Below the pieces are notes generated by a model. The model worked only from the letters and a program-made list of their open reading frames with translations, was not told the origin of the DNA and did no database searches. Made by a program: the position numbers and the translations under genes. This document shows, in pieces, positions 28,769 through 36,916 of a DNA stretch of 42,330 nt. This stretch comes from Betaproteobacteria bacterium HGW-Betaproteobacteria-18. Lineage in GTDB: Bacteria; Pseudomonadota; Gammaproteobacteria; Burkholderiales; Burkholderiaceae_C. The stretch is taken from the NCBI GenBank assembly GCA_002842265.1, contig PHCO01000006.1:1-42330 (forward strand), in the 5' to 3' direction. Within the stretch, counting starts at the first letter, position 1; every line of letters starts with the position of its first letter.

Positions 28769-30064
28769 TTAAACCTGTGCCAACGCCTGCGCCAGGTCAG
28801 CCAGCAAATCGTCAATGTGCTCAATGCCCACCGACAGGCGCACGGCGTCTTCCGAGATGCCGGCCTTGGCCAGCTCCTCAGGTGACAACTGGCGGTGTGT
28901 GGTGGAAGCCGGGTGCGTGGCCAGCGACTTGGCATCGCCAATGTTGACCAGACGGGTGAACAGCTTGAGCCCATCCAGGAAGGCTGCACCCGCTTTGCGA
29001 CCGTCACCGGCTTCGGACTTGACCCCAAACGTCAGCAAGCCCGAGCCTTTGCCGCCCAGGTATTTTTGCGCCAGGGCGTGATCCGGGTGACTTGGCAGCG
29101 CGGCGTATTTGACCCACGAGACCTTGGCGTGGGCCTGCAAAAACTGCGCCACCTTGAGCGTGTTGTCGTTGATGCGGTCCATGCGCAGGCCAAGCGTTTC
29201 AATGCCTTGCAGAATCAAAAACGCATTGAACGGTGACAAGGCCGCGCCAGTGTTGCGCAGCGGCACCACGCGGGCACGGCCAATGTAGGCGGCCGGGCCC
29301 AGGGCTTCGGTGTAGATCACGCCGTGGTAGCTGGCATCAGGCTCATTGAGGCGCTTGAAGCGAGCCTTGTGCTCAGCCCACGGAAACTTGCCCGAATCGA
29401 CAATGGCACCGCCAATGCTGTTGCCGTGGCCACCCAGGTATTTGGTGAGCGAATGCACCACGATGTCTGCGCCGTGCTCGAACGGGCGCAGCAAATAAGG
29501 CGTGGCCACGGTGTTATCGACAATCAGTGGCACGCCGTGGCGGTGGGCGATGGCGGCGATGGCGGCAATGTCGGCCACCGTGCCTTGCGGGTTGCTGAGG
29601 GATTCAATGAAAACCGCCTTGGTCTTGTCGTCAAACAGCGCCTCAAAACTGGCCAGGTTATGCGGGTCGGCAAAACGGGTGGTGATGCCCGAGAGCGGCA
29701 GCGTGTGGGCCAGCAGGTTGTAGGTGCCGCCATACAGCGCGGTGCTGGCCACGATGTTGTCGCCGGCCTCGGCAATGGTCTGGATCGAATACGTCACCGC
29801 CGCCTGGCCGGAGGCCAGTGCCAGCGCGGCAAGGCCGCCTTCCAGGGCGGCCACGCGCTGCTCCAGCACGTCGTTGGTCGGGTTCATGATGCGGGTGTAA
29901 ATGTTGCCCGGCACCTTCAGGTCAAACAGATCGGCACCGTGCTGGGCGCTGTCAAAGGCATAGGCGGCGGTCTGGTAGATCGGCACGGCCACGGCTTTGG
30001 TGGTGGGGTCGGGGCTGTAACCGGCGTGAACGGATTTGGTTTCAAATTTCCAGGACTGGGCCAT
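28769..30064 (-). CDS. metY: O-acetylhomoserine sulfhydrylase (first copy)
   Basis: PLP enzyme of the Cys/Met metabolism family, likely joining sulfide to O-acetylhomoserine to form homocysteine. The 431-residue product shows [28 protein letters not shown], the PLP-binding lysine K208 in [13 protein letters not shown], and [19 protein letters not shown]. The start is fixed by AAGGAGCC, 7 bases before the ATG. Length and the long N-terminal segment favour MetY over cystathionine gamma-synthase. A second paralogue lies at 33734-35050 on the other strand. Confidence 0.92.
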   Translation of the reverse strand: MAQSWKFETKSVHAGYSPDPTTKAVAVPIYQTAAYAFDSAQHGADLFDLKVPGNIYTRIMNPTNDVLEQRVAALEGGLAALALASGQAAVTYSIQTIAEAGDNIVASTALYGGTYNLLAHTLPLSGITTRFADPHNLASFEALFDDKTKAVFIESLSNPQGTVADIAAIAAIAHRHGVPLIVDNTVATPYLLRPFEHGADIVVHSLTKYLGGHGNSIGGAIVDSGKFPWAEHKARFKRLNEPDASYHGVIYTEALGPAAYIGRARVVPLRNTGAALSPFNAFLILQGIETLGLRMDRINDNTLKVAQFLQAHAKVSWVKYAALPSHPDHALAQKYLGGKGSGLLTFGVKSEAGDGRKAGAAFLDGLKLFTRLVNIGDAKSLATHPASTTHRQLSPEELAKAGISEDAVRLSVGIEHIDDLLADLAQALAQV

Positions 30065-30557
30065 GACGGGCTCCTTTTGAGTGAATGAATGGCTATTTGA
30101 ATAGCGCTGCTTGCGTTTTATTAACAAGGGTTACAGGTGAAGCATGTTCGCAACATTGGGCCACTGATCCTGGACCAGCCTGGGCGCAACGTTGGCGAAC
30201 TCGATTGAACTTTAAAGGAACATGGTTCGATGTCAAACTACTTTAAAGTCAGCTATTAACAACTAAATGTTCTATGGATTCACTGGCCTTGAACCGGATA
30301 TCCTCGTCGCGAGAAGGTACGACGTGACCATCCACGCAGCCCGGGACGGGGTAAGACCATCTCCGAACCTATTGCTCCGGCCCGATGAAGTATGAACCGT
30401 TCGCCCTGAGCTTGTCGAAGGGCTTCGACGGGCTCAGCCCGAACGGAACTTTAAACATCATCGGACCGCATCTATAGAATTCATCGACCGGATCGCTTGC
30501 ATCGAGCACTGCCAGGCATCTTTCATAAACCCCGATTGAATCTGCCGAACCACCACC
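30065..30557. other. Intergenic region upstream of metY and the CoA-transferase genes
   Basis: About 490 bases between divergent genes. It carries an imperfect inverted repeat (GTTCGC...GGCGAAC, 30146-30200), a direct repeat ACTTTAAAG at 30209-30217 and 30240-30248 (31 bases apart, about three helical turns), and the REP-like copy at 30397-30446 with ACTTTAAA just after it. No riboswitch was recognised. Promoters for both directions must lie here. Confidence 0.5.
30397..30446. repeat. REP-like palindrome, copy 3
   Basis: A 50-base imperfect palindrome with the core GAGCTTGTCGAAG and the complementary arm CTTCGACGGGCTC, bounded by CCGTTCGCCCT and AGCCCGAACGG. It is homologous to copies 1 and 2. 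Here it lies about 110 bases upstream of the CoA-transferase pair. Confidence 0.85.
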
Positions 30558-31565
30558 ATGCCCAACCACAAACTCATCACACTGCCCGAGGCGGTGCGCC
30601 GATTCACCTCTGACGGCATGCAATACGCCAGCGGTGCCAGCTTGCCCGTGGGTGCCGATGCTATTTGCTTTGGCCGCGAGCTGCTGCGCCAGCGCCGTCA
30701 GAATTTGCACGGCATCTTTCACTGCAATAGCCAGCAGCTCAACTTGCTCGCCGCAGCACGGGCTGTGACCAAAGTTGAATGCGGCTTTACCGGCCTGGAA
30801 GGTTTTGGCTTTGCCAACGGCCTGCGCCGCGCGGTCGAGGGCGGCCAGCTGGCGCTCGAAGACTATTCCAATCTGTCGATGGCACTGCGGTTTTTGGGCG
30901 GTGCGCTGAATCTGCCGTTCATGCCCGCCACAGTGAACATTGGCTCGGACATTGCACATCGCAGCGCGTTTGCCTCCCACACTTATCCGGCCACCGACAA
31001 AATTCCGGCCATTACCGACCCATTTTCTGGCCGCACGCTGGGAGCCTTGTCGCCGCTCAAACCCGACCTGGCCGCCATCCACGTCACGCTGTCTGACGTG
31101 CAGGGCAACGCCATCATGATCGGCACCGAATGGAGCCGTTTCGAGTTGTCGCGCGCAGCAAAAAAAGTGGTGCTGATTGCCGACCACATTGTCGATACCG
31201 ACTGCATGCGCCAGTACCCCAACCTGGTGCGCATACCCGGCATCATTGTTGATGCCGTGGTGTGGTGGCCCTATGCCGCCTGGCCGCAGGCCTCGCCCGG
31301 CGTGCATGACATTGACGAGGCACACATGAAGCTGATGAACCAGTGCCTGGCCAGCGAAGAAGGCACGGCACGCTATCTGGCGCAATTTGTGCACAGCTAC
31401 ACCGACCTTGACGAGTACCAGGATTTGATTGGCCGCGACACCATTGAAATCCTGAGCCACGGCCCAACGGGTTTTCTGCTGGACCCCTATCGCCAGTGGA
31501 TCCAACCCCGCGACGCCATTGAAGCGCTGCTGGCCCAGCCCGCGCAAAACCGGAGCGCCGCATGA
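30558..31565 (+). CDS. CoA-transferase subunit A (glutaconate/3-oxoacid type)
   Basis: A 335-residue protein of the family I CoA-transferase alpha type, with RFTSDGMQYASGASLPVGADAI at the N-terminus and the NIGSDIAHRSAFASHTYPATDKIPAIT region. The length and the paired gene suggest the glutaconate CoA-transferase-like two-subunit enzymes that move CoA between carboxylic acids. The natural acid is unknown; the adjacent crotonase-fold gene suggests catabolism of an organic acid. The stop overlaps the next start by four bases (ATGA). No strong ribosome site is visible. Confidence 0.85.
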   Translation: MPNHKLITLPEAVRRFTSDGMQYASGASLPVGADAICFGRELLRQRRQNLHGIFHCNSQQLNLLAAARAVTKVECGFTGLEGFGFANGLRRAVEGGQLALEDYSNLSMALRFLGGALNLPFMPATVNIGSDIAHRSAFASHTYPATDKIPAITDPFSGRTLGALSPLKPDLAAIHVTLSDVQGNAIMIGTEWSRFELSRAAKKVVLIADHIVDTDCMRQYPNLVRIPGIIVDAVVWWPYAAWPQASPGVHDIDEAHMKLMNQCLASEEGTARYLAQFVHSYTDLDEYQDLIGRDTIEILSHGPTGFLLDPYRQWIQPRDAIEALLAQPAQNRSAA

Positions 31566-32407
31566 AAACTCAACCCGAACCGCAGTCACAGCAAGCGCAG
31601 CCAGCACAACACCGTCAAACCCTGCCCTACACCCGCCAGGAGATGATGGCGATTGCCGCCGGGCGTGAAATCCGTGACGGTGAACTGGCCATTTTTGGCG
31701 TCGGCCTGTCGATGCTGGCGGGTTACTTTGCGCAAGCGCATCACGCCCCCAACGTGCGCGCCATGACCGAAGGCGGTGTTTACGGTGCCACGCCCATCGG
31801 CGGGCTGCCCTGGGGCATCGAGTGCAACCGCATCTCGGCCAACGCCGTGAGCTTTACCAGCGCGCTCGATGCACTGGGCTGCATGGTGGCCTCGGGCCGC
31901 TGTGACGTGGGGCTGATTGGCGCCGCGCAGGTGGACAAGTATGGCAATGTCAACACCACCGGCATCTGGGGCCATGCCATTGGCGAGCGCTACACGCCGC
32001 CCAGGACGCGACTCACCGGTGCTGGCGGTGCCAATGACATTGCCAGCGGTGCCAAGCGCTTTGTCATCATGGTCGCTCACGACAAGAAACGCTTCGTTGA
32101 CAAGGTGGATTACATCTCGTCGCCTGGCTACCTGGACGGCGGCGAGGCGCGGGCACGCTACGGTTTTGTCGGCGGCGGCCCCAGCGCCATCGTCACCACG
32201 CTGGGCATCTTGCGGCCGCACCCGCACACCAAGGAGTTTGAGCTGAGCGGCTGGTTTGCTTTTACCAACGTCGATGAGATTCGCGCCAGCACCGGCTGGC
32301 CATTAAAAGTCGCGGCGGACGCACAAGTGTTGCCCGAGCCCAGCGCGGACGAACTGGCCGCCTTGCGCCGGGTGGACGAGACGGGCATGTTGCGCAAGTC
32401 TGCGTGA
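31562..32407 (+). CDS. CoA-transferase subunit B
   Basis: A 281-residue partner of the preceding gene, with IRDGELAIFGVGLSMLAG, the TEGGVYGATPIGGLP stretch that holds the probable catalytic glutamate of the family, and GAAQVDKYGNVNTTGI. The ATGA overlap with subunit A shows translational coupling and a 1:1 heterodimer or its multiple. The substrate is not predictable. A 46-base gap leads to the crotonase-fold gene. Confidence 0.87.
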   Translation: MKTQPEPQSQQAQPAQHRQTLPYTRQEMMAIAAGREIRDGELAIFGVGLSMLAGYFAQAHHAPNVRAMTEGGVYGATPIGGLPWGIECNRISANAVSFTSALDALGCMVASGRCDVGLIGAAQVDKYGNVNTTGIWGHAIGERYTPPRTRLTGAGGANDIASGAKRFVIMVAHDKKRFVDKVDYISSPGYLDGGEARARYGFVGGGPSAIVTTLGILRPHPHTKEFELSGWFAFTNVDEIRASTGWPLKVAADAQVLPEPSADELAALRRVDETGMLRKSA

Positions 32408-32453
32408 CAATGACAAAAATACACCCTGCCGTCCCATTCACCCAAACACCACC

Positions 32454-33254
32454 ATGAACCCAACCGACACCACCCCGTCTCCGCTGATCCTGCGCAGTGA
32501 TGCGAACCACGTCACCACCCTCACCCTGAACCGCCCGCAGGCCCGCAACGCGCTGTCCAAAGATTTGATCGCCGCGCTGCAAACCGAGCTCGGTGCCATT
32601 GCACAAGATGATGGCGTGCACGTGGTCGTGCTTGCCGGTTCCGGCCCGGCTTTTTGCGCCGGGCATGACCTGAAAGAAATCCGCGCGGCGGGCTTTGGCG
32701 AGGCTTACGCGAAGGCGTTATTCGATGCCTGCGGGCAACTGATGCAACGCATCGTCTCGCTGCCACAACCCGTCATTGCCCGGGTGCACGGCATTGCTAC
32801 CGCAGCGGGTGCACAACTGGTGGCGAGTTGCGATCTGGCCATCTGCACAGACAACACGCGCTTTGCCACACCGGGCGTGAACATTGGTCTGTTTTGCTCT
32901 ACCCCGATGGTGGCGCTGACGCGCAATATCAGCCACAAACACGCCATGCAGATGCTGCTCACGGGCGATCTGATTGATGCGGCGGAGGCCTTGCGCTTTG
33001 GCCTGGTTAACCAGATCGTGCCTGAGGCCGAGCTGGACACCGCCGTGAGCGCGCTGGCCAGCAAAATCGCCGCCAAGTCGCGCCACACGCTGACCATTGG
33101 CAAGGCGGCGTTTTACCAGCAAGCCGAGCTTCCGCTGGCGCAGGCCTACGCCTACACCGGTGAGGTGATGGTGGCCAACCTGCAGGCGCGTGATGCACAA
33201 GAGGGCATCGGCGCTTTCATCGACAAGCGTCCACCCGTGTGGTGCAACGCGTAA
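32454..33254 (+). CDS. Enoyl-CoA hydratase/isomerase family protein lacking both canonical glutamates
   Basis: A 266-residue crotonase-fold protein. The oxyanion-hole stretches FCAGHDLKE (residues 67-75) and GIATAAGAQL (113-122) are present. However the two catalytic glutamates of standard hydratases, which lie 20 residues apart, are replaced by Q121 and G141. The same replacement pattern, with GLFCSTPMVAL, resembles the ECHDC3-type subgroup, whose reaction is not well defined. It probably does not hydrate crotonyl-CoA in the usual way. It lies in the CoA-transferase cluster. Confidence 0.83.
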   Translation: MNPTDTTPSPLILRSDANHVTTLTLNRPQARNALSKDLIAALQTELGAIAQDDGVHVVVLAGSGPAFCAGHDLKEIRAAGFGEAYAKALFDACGQLMQRIVSLPQPVIARVHGIATAAGAQLVASCDLAICTDNTRFATPGVNIGLFCSTPMVALTRNISHKHAMQMLLTGDLIDAAEALRFGLVNQIVPEAELDTAVSALASKIAAKSRHTLTIGKAAFYQQAELPLAQAYAYTGEVMVANLQARDAQEGIGAFIDKRPPVWCNA

Positions 33255-33263
33255 GGCACAGCC

Positions 33264-33722
33264 ATGAACGACATCGCCACCCTGCGCCGCGTGCTGCGCG
33301 ACTGCCACACCATCGCCGTGGTTGGCCTGTCAGCCGAATGGCACCGCCCCAGCTATTTTGCGGCCAAGTACATGCAGGCGCATGGCTACAAAATTGTTCC
33401 GGTCAACCCCAAGTATCCGGAAATTCTCGGCGAGAAAAGCTACCCCGATCTGGCATCGATTCCATTCCCAGTGGACATGATCGATGTGTTTCGCAAGCCG
33501 CAAGACTGCGTTCCCATTGCACAACAGGCCGTGGCCATCGGTGCAAAAGTACTGTGGCTGCAAATTGGCGTGATCAACGAAGAAGCGCGCGCTCTGGCCG
33601 AACAAGCCGACCTGACGGTAGTGATGGACCGCTGCGTCAAGATCGAATACGCCCGCCTGTTTGGCGGCCTGAACTGGATGGGGGTGAACACCGGTGTCAT
33701 CAGCGCGCGCCGCCCCGTTTAA
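33264..33722 (+). CDS. CoA-binding domain protein (YccU-like)
   Basis: A 152-residue protein with a Rossmann-like CoA-binding fold: TIAVVGLSAEWHRPSYFAAKY at the N-terminus, IVPVNPKYPEILGEKSYPDL, and VLWLQIGVINEEARALAE. The family resembles the CoA-binding domain of succinyl-CoA synthetase and acetyl-CoA synthetase, but it lacks the ligase part. Its function is unknown. It starts 9 bases after the crotonase-fold gene and ends 11 bases before the second sulfhydrylase gene, so all five genes from 30558 to 35050 may form one operon. Confidence 0.88.
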   Translation: MNDIATLRRVLRDCHTIAVVGLSAEWHRPSYFAAKYMQAHGYKIVPVNPKYPEILGEKSYPDLASIPFPVDMIDVFRKPQDCVPIAQQAVAIGAKVLWLQIGVINEEARALAEQADLTVVMDRCVKIEYARLFGGLNWMGVNTGVISARRPV

Positions 33723-33733
33723 CAAAGATTTCT

Positions 33734-35050
33734 ATGGTCGATCACACTTTTGGATTTGACACGCTGAGCCTGCACGCCGGGCAAATTCCCGATGCCGCCA
33801 CCGGCAGCCGCGCGGTGCCGATCTACCAAACCGCCGCGTATGTGTTTGACAGCCCCGAGCACGCCGCCAGCCTGTTCAACCTGCAAACCTTTGGCAACGT
33901 CTATTCGCGCCTGTCCAACCCGACGGTGGCGGTGTTCGAGGAGCGCATGGCGGCACTTGAAGGCGGCCGCGCCGCGCTGGCCACCGCCAGCGGCATGGCG
34001 GCGCAAATGATTGCGCTACTGAACATCGTCGAGGCCGGTGACGAGATCGTGGCGGCGCGCACGCTGTATGGCGGCACGCACACGCAGCTCGACGTGAACT
34101 TTCGCAAGCTCGGCATCAACGCGGTGTTTGTTGATTCTGATGAGCCAGAAAACTTTGCTTGCGCCATCACGCCAAAAACCAAGGCGCTGTACGCCGAAAC
34201 CCTGGGCAACCCGTCGCTCAATGTGCTCGACATTGAGGCGGTCGCGAAGATTGCCAACGCTGCCGGACTGCCGCTGTTTGTGGACAACACCTTTGCCTCG
34301 CCCTACCTGTGTCGGCCGTTTGAACATGGCGCTGCCATCGTCACGCATTCGGCCACCAAGTTTTTGGGCGGGCACGGCACCACCATGGGCGGCGTGATTG
34401 TCGAATCTGGCAAATTCCCCTGGGGCAATGGGCATTTTCCCGGCATGACCGAGCCCTCGGCCGGCTACCACGGTGTGCGCTTTTTCGAGACTTTTGGCGA
34501 CTTCGGCTTCACCGCCAAGTGCCGCATGGAAGGCCTGCGCACCTTTGGCCCGGCGTTGTCACCTTTCAACGCCTTTTTGCTGCTGCAAGGCGTTGAAACG
34601 CTGTCCCTGCGCATGGATCGGCACTGCGCCAATGCGCTGGCCGTGGCCAGGTTTCTTGAAGCACACCCCAGCGTGGCGTGGGTCAACTACCCCGGCTTGC
34701 CGTCCAGCAAGTACCACACATTGGCGCAAAAATACCTGCCACGCGGTGCCGGCGCGGTGCTGTCGTTTGGCATCAAGGGCGGCGCTGCAGCGGGGCAAAA
34801 ATTCATCAACAGTGTGCAGTTTCTATCGCACCTGGCCAATATTGGTGACGCCAAAACGCTGGTGATTCACCCGGCCTCCACCACGCACCGGCAGATGGAC
34901 GAGGCGCAACAAATTGCTGCTGGTGTGCCGCCGGACCTGATTCGCTTGTCAGTCGGGCTGGAAACGCTCGACGATATTTTGTGGGACATTGGCCAGGCAC
35001 TGGGCCAGGCCATCATCGCGCCTACAGCTCGGTCAGTTCCAAATCCTTGA
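33734..35050 (+). CDS. O-acetylhomoserine/O-succinylhomoserine sulfhydrylase-type enzyme (second copy)
   Basis: A 438-residue PLP enzyme starting [20 protein letters not shown]. The open frame reaches further upstream, but those codons are antiphase to the CoA-binding gene. The PLP lysine is K209 in [12 protein letters not shown], and [22 protein letters not shown] and [19 protein letters not shown] are as in MetY. It differs from the copy at 28769 throughout. It may use a different acyl-homoserine or sulfur donor. It lies downstream of the CoA-related genes with an 11-base gap, so it is probably co-transcribed with them. Confidence 0.9.
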   Translation: MVDHTFGFDTLSLHAGQIPDAATGSRAVPIYQTAAYVFDSPEHAASLFNLQTFGNVYSRLSNPTVAVFEERMAALEGGRAALATASGMAAQMIALLNIVEAGDEIVAARTLYGGTHTQLDVNFRKLGINAVFVDSDEPENFACAITPKTKALYAETLGNPSLNVLDIEAVAKIANAAGLPLFVDNTFASPYLCRPFEHGAAIVTHSATKFLGGHGTTMGGVIVESGKFPWGNGHFPGMTEPSAGYHGVRFFETFGDFGFTAKCRMEGLRTFGPALSPFNAFLLLQGVETLSLRMDRHCANALAVARFLEAHPSVAWVNYPGLPSSKYHTLAQKYLPRGAGAVLSFGIKGGAAAGQKFINSVQFLSHLANIGDAKTLVIHPASTTHRQMDEAQQIAAGVPPDLIRLSVGLETLDDILWDIGQALGQAIIAPTARSVPNP

Positions 35051-35096
35051 CCTTGCCGCGGAATTGGTTGCGTACGTTGATGGCTTGAATGGACAT
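35022..35096 (-). pseudogene. Truncated TOBE (molybdopterin-binding) domain start
   Basis: An ATG at 35096 opens 24 codons ([20 protein letters not shown] and a few more), ending at a TAG at 35022-35024. The ISARNQFKGTVKEI-like start is the beginning of Mop/TOBE proteins, which run for about 70 residues; the rest is missing. GGGAG precedes the ATG closely. It overlaps the last 29 bases of the convergent sulfhydrylase gene. An unrecognised frame begins at 35274 just upstream (MIHVQHLFSTTPFALW) and could be linked to it. I treat it as a remnant. Confidence 0.45.
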
Positions 35097-35323
35097 GAGG
35101 CTCCCAAAGCAAGTCGTGGGCTTGCCAGGTGGCGGTTTTGACGTGGCTATGCGCTTGAATGCGCTGCAAAGGGGGGTGATCAGGCTGCCCCATGCGCCGG
35201 CTGTAGTTCTCAAGACCCGAGACACGCCATAGTGCAAAGGGCGTTGTAGAAAACAAATGCTGAACATGGATCATTATTTTTCCCTGTACCTTGTGTATGT
35301 GACAGCATTCAGGCAGCCAGACC

Positions 35324-36349
35324 TTATTTCTTGGTGTAAATCTGGTCAAAGTACGCGCCATCTGCAAAGTGGTCTTTGGCGGCCTTGGCCCAACCACCAA
35401 AGGCTTGGTCAATGGTGAAGCGCGGAATATTGGGCAATTGCTTCACATACTTGTCCTGGAACTTGGGCGAAATCGGACGGTAGAAGTTTTTGCCCGCAAT
35501 GTCCTGGCCTTCGTCGGTGTAGAGGTATTCCAGGTAAGCGGTGGCCACGGCGCGGGTGCCCTTTTTGTCCACGTTTTTGTCCACCACGGTCACAGCGGGT
35601 TCAGCCAGGATGCTCAAAGACGGGTAAATGATGTCCACCTTGCCGCCGAACTCTTTTTCCAGCAAGTAGGCTTCGTTTTCCCAGCTGATGAACACGTCGC
35701 CCTGGCCGCGCTGGGCAAAGGTGATGGAGGAACCCCGCGCACCGCTGTCAAGCACCGGCACGTTGGCAAACAGTTTGCCGACAAATTCTTTGGCTTGCGC
35801 CTCACCACCGAATTTACGCTTGGCAAATTCCCACGCGGCCAGGTAGTTCCAGCGTGCACCGCCAGAAGTTTTGGGGTTGGGGGTGATCACCGCCACACCG
35901 GGTTTGACCAAGTCATCCCAGTCCTTGATACCTTTTGGGTTGCCCTTGCGCACCACCAGCACGATGGTCGAGGTATAGGGCGAGCTGTTGTGCGGCAGGC
36001 GCTTTTGCCAGTCTTTAGGTATCCAGCCGCCATTGTTGTGCAGCGCATCGGTGTCGCCGGCCAGCGCCAGCGTGGCGACATCGGCATCGAGGCCGTCGAT
36101 GATGGCGCGCGCTTGCTTGCCCGAACCGCCGTGGCTTTGTTTGATGGTCACGTCCTGACCAGTCTTGGCTTTCCAGTGTTTGATAAAGGCCGCATTGAAC
36201 TCGGTGTAAAGCTCGCGGGTTGGGTCGTAAGACACGTTGAGCAGTGTGACCGGGGCGGGTTGGGCGCTGGCAGCAAAAGCGGCACCAGCCAGCACGGCGG
36301 CTGCGGTGACGTTGAAAACGCGGCGAGAAATGGTAGTCGTTGGTGTCAT
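35324..36349 (-). CDS. Second sulfate-type periplasmic binding protein with twin-arginine signal
   Basis: A 341-residue precursor. The signal has SRRVFNV (residues 8-14), matching the S-R-R-x-F pattern of the Tat pathway, then a hydrophobic stretch with likely cleavage near ASA at residue 29. The mature part is Sbp-like: [46 protein letters not shown] and [22 protein letters not shown] lies 8 bases before the ATG. There is no dedicated permease; it may share CysTWA. It follows an ArsR regulator on the same strand by 117 bases, so sulfate or another oxyanion is the likely ligand. Confidence 0.9.
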   Translation of the reverse strand: MTPTTTISRRVFNVTAAAVLAGAAFAASAQPAPVTLLNVSYDPTRELYTEFNAAFIKHWKAKTGQDVTIKQSHGGSGKQARAIIDGLDADVATLALAGDTDALHNNGGWIPKDWQKRLPHNSSPYTSTIVLVVRKGNPKGIKDWDDLVKPGVAVITPNPKTSGGARWNYLAAWEFAKRKFGGEAQAKEFVGKLFANVPVLDSGARGSSITFAQRGQGDVFISWENEAYLLEKEFGGKVDIIYPSLSILAEPAVTVVDKNVDKKGTRAVATAYLEYLYTDEGQDIAGKNFYRPISPKFQDKYVKQLPNIPRFTIDQAFGGWAKAAKDHFADGAYFDQIYTKK

Positions 36350-36466
36350 GTAGAAGTCCTCAAAATTCATTGCCAAAGTGCAATGGAACGAATTCTGGGG
36401 GACAGGTGACAAAACTGGAACTACTGAATTTTTACTTCTTAATTACCAAATCATCTTTAGAATCTG

Positions 36467-36811
36467 TCAGTCTGACGGGCTGGTCGTCTTGCGGTCGATT
36501 TCGTGACATACCGCCTCGCAAATCGACACAATGCGCTGGTCGCGAATGTGGTAAAAAATTTGCACCCCCTCGCGGCGCTTGCCCAGAATGCCGGCCTGGT
36601 ACAGTGTGTTGAGGTGCTGCGACATGTTGGGCTGGGTAGTCTTGACCTGCGTCAGCAGGTAGCTCACATTTTTTTCGCCATCGCACAGGCAATTGATGAT
36701 CTTGAGCCGCATCGGTGCCGACATGACACGAAACAAGTCAGCGGCCGACTCAAATGTCTGATCGGTTTTGACCATTTTTGGCGTGTCAGTGGTAATCGGC
36801 TGAAGTGGCAT
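36467..36811 (-). CDS. ArsR/SmtB-family regulator with four cysteines
   Basis: A 114-residue winged-helix repressor. The DNA-binding helix region reads TTQPNMSQHLNTLYQAGILGKRREG (about residues 58-82). Cysteines occur at residues 41 and 43 (INCLCDGE) and 98 and 102 (ICEAVCHEI). A pair from helix 2 and helix 5 is used by persulfide-sensing members such as BigR and SqrR; here extra cysteines blur the assignment, and a metal sensor cannot be excluded. It lies upstream of the second Sbp gene and could control it. AAGGA precedes the ATG. Confidence 0.82.
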   Translation of the reverse strand: MPLQPITTDTPKMVKTDQTFESAADLFRVMSAPMRLKIINCLCDGEKNVSYLLTQVKTTQPNMSQHLNTLYQAGILGKRREGVQIFYHIRDQRIVSICEAVCHEIDRKTTSPSD

Positions 36812-36916
36812 GACGGTGTTTCCTTATCGTTCCTGTCGCTGGGGTGAAATCAGTTCAACACTTTATCAAACCGTAGCCTCACGGCTTGCAAAAAACTTAC
36901 ATCTGCAATTCTACGT

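Noticed and set aside
30065-30260. SAM or other methionine riboswitch upstream of metY
   Set aside because: I could not fit any known SAM-riboswitch core; only an imperfect inverted repeat is present.
30369-31607. 412-codon open frame antisense to the CoA-transferase gene
   Set aside because: Shadow of the plus-strand gene in a GC-rich reading frame; it also runs through the REP element.
33239-33733. Long N-terminal extension of the second sulfhydrylase (from 33239)
   Set aside because: The extension runs antiphase through the intact CoA-binding gene and has no similarity to the enzyme family; the ATG at 33734 gives the normal length.
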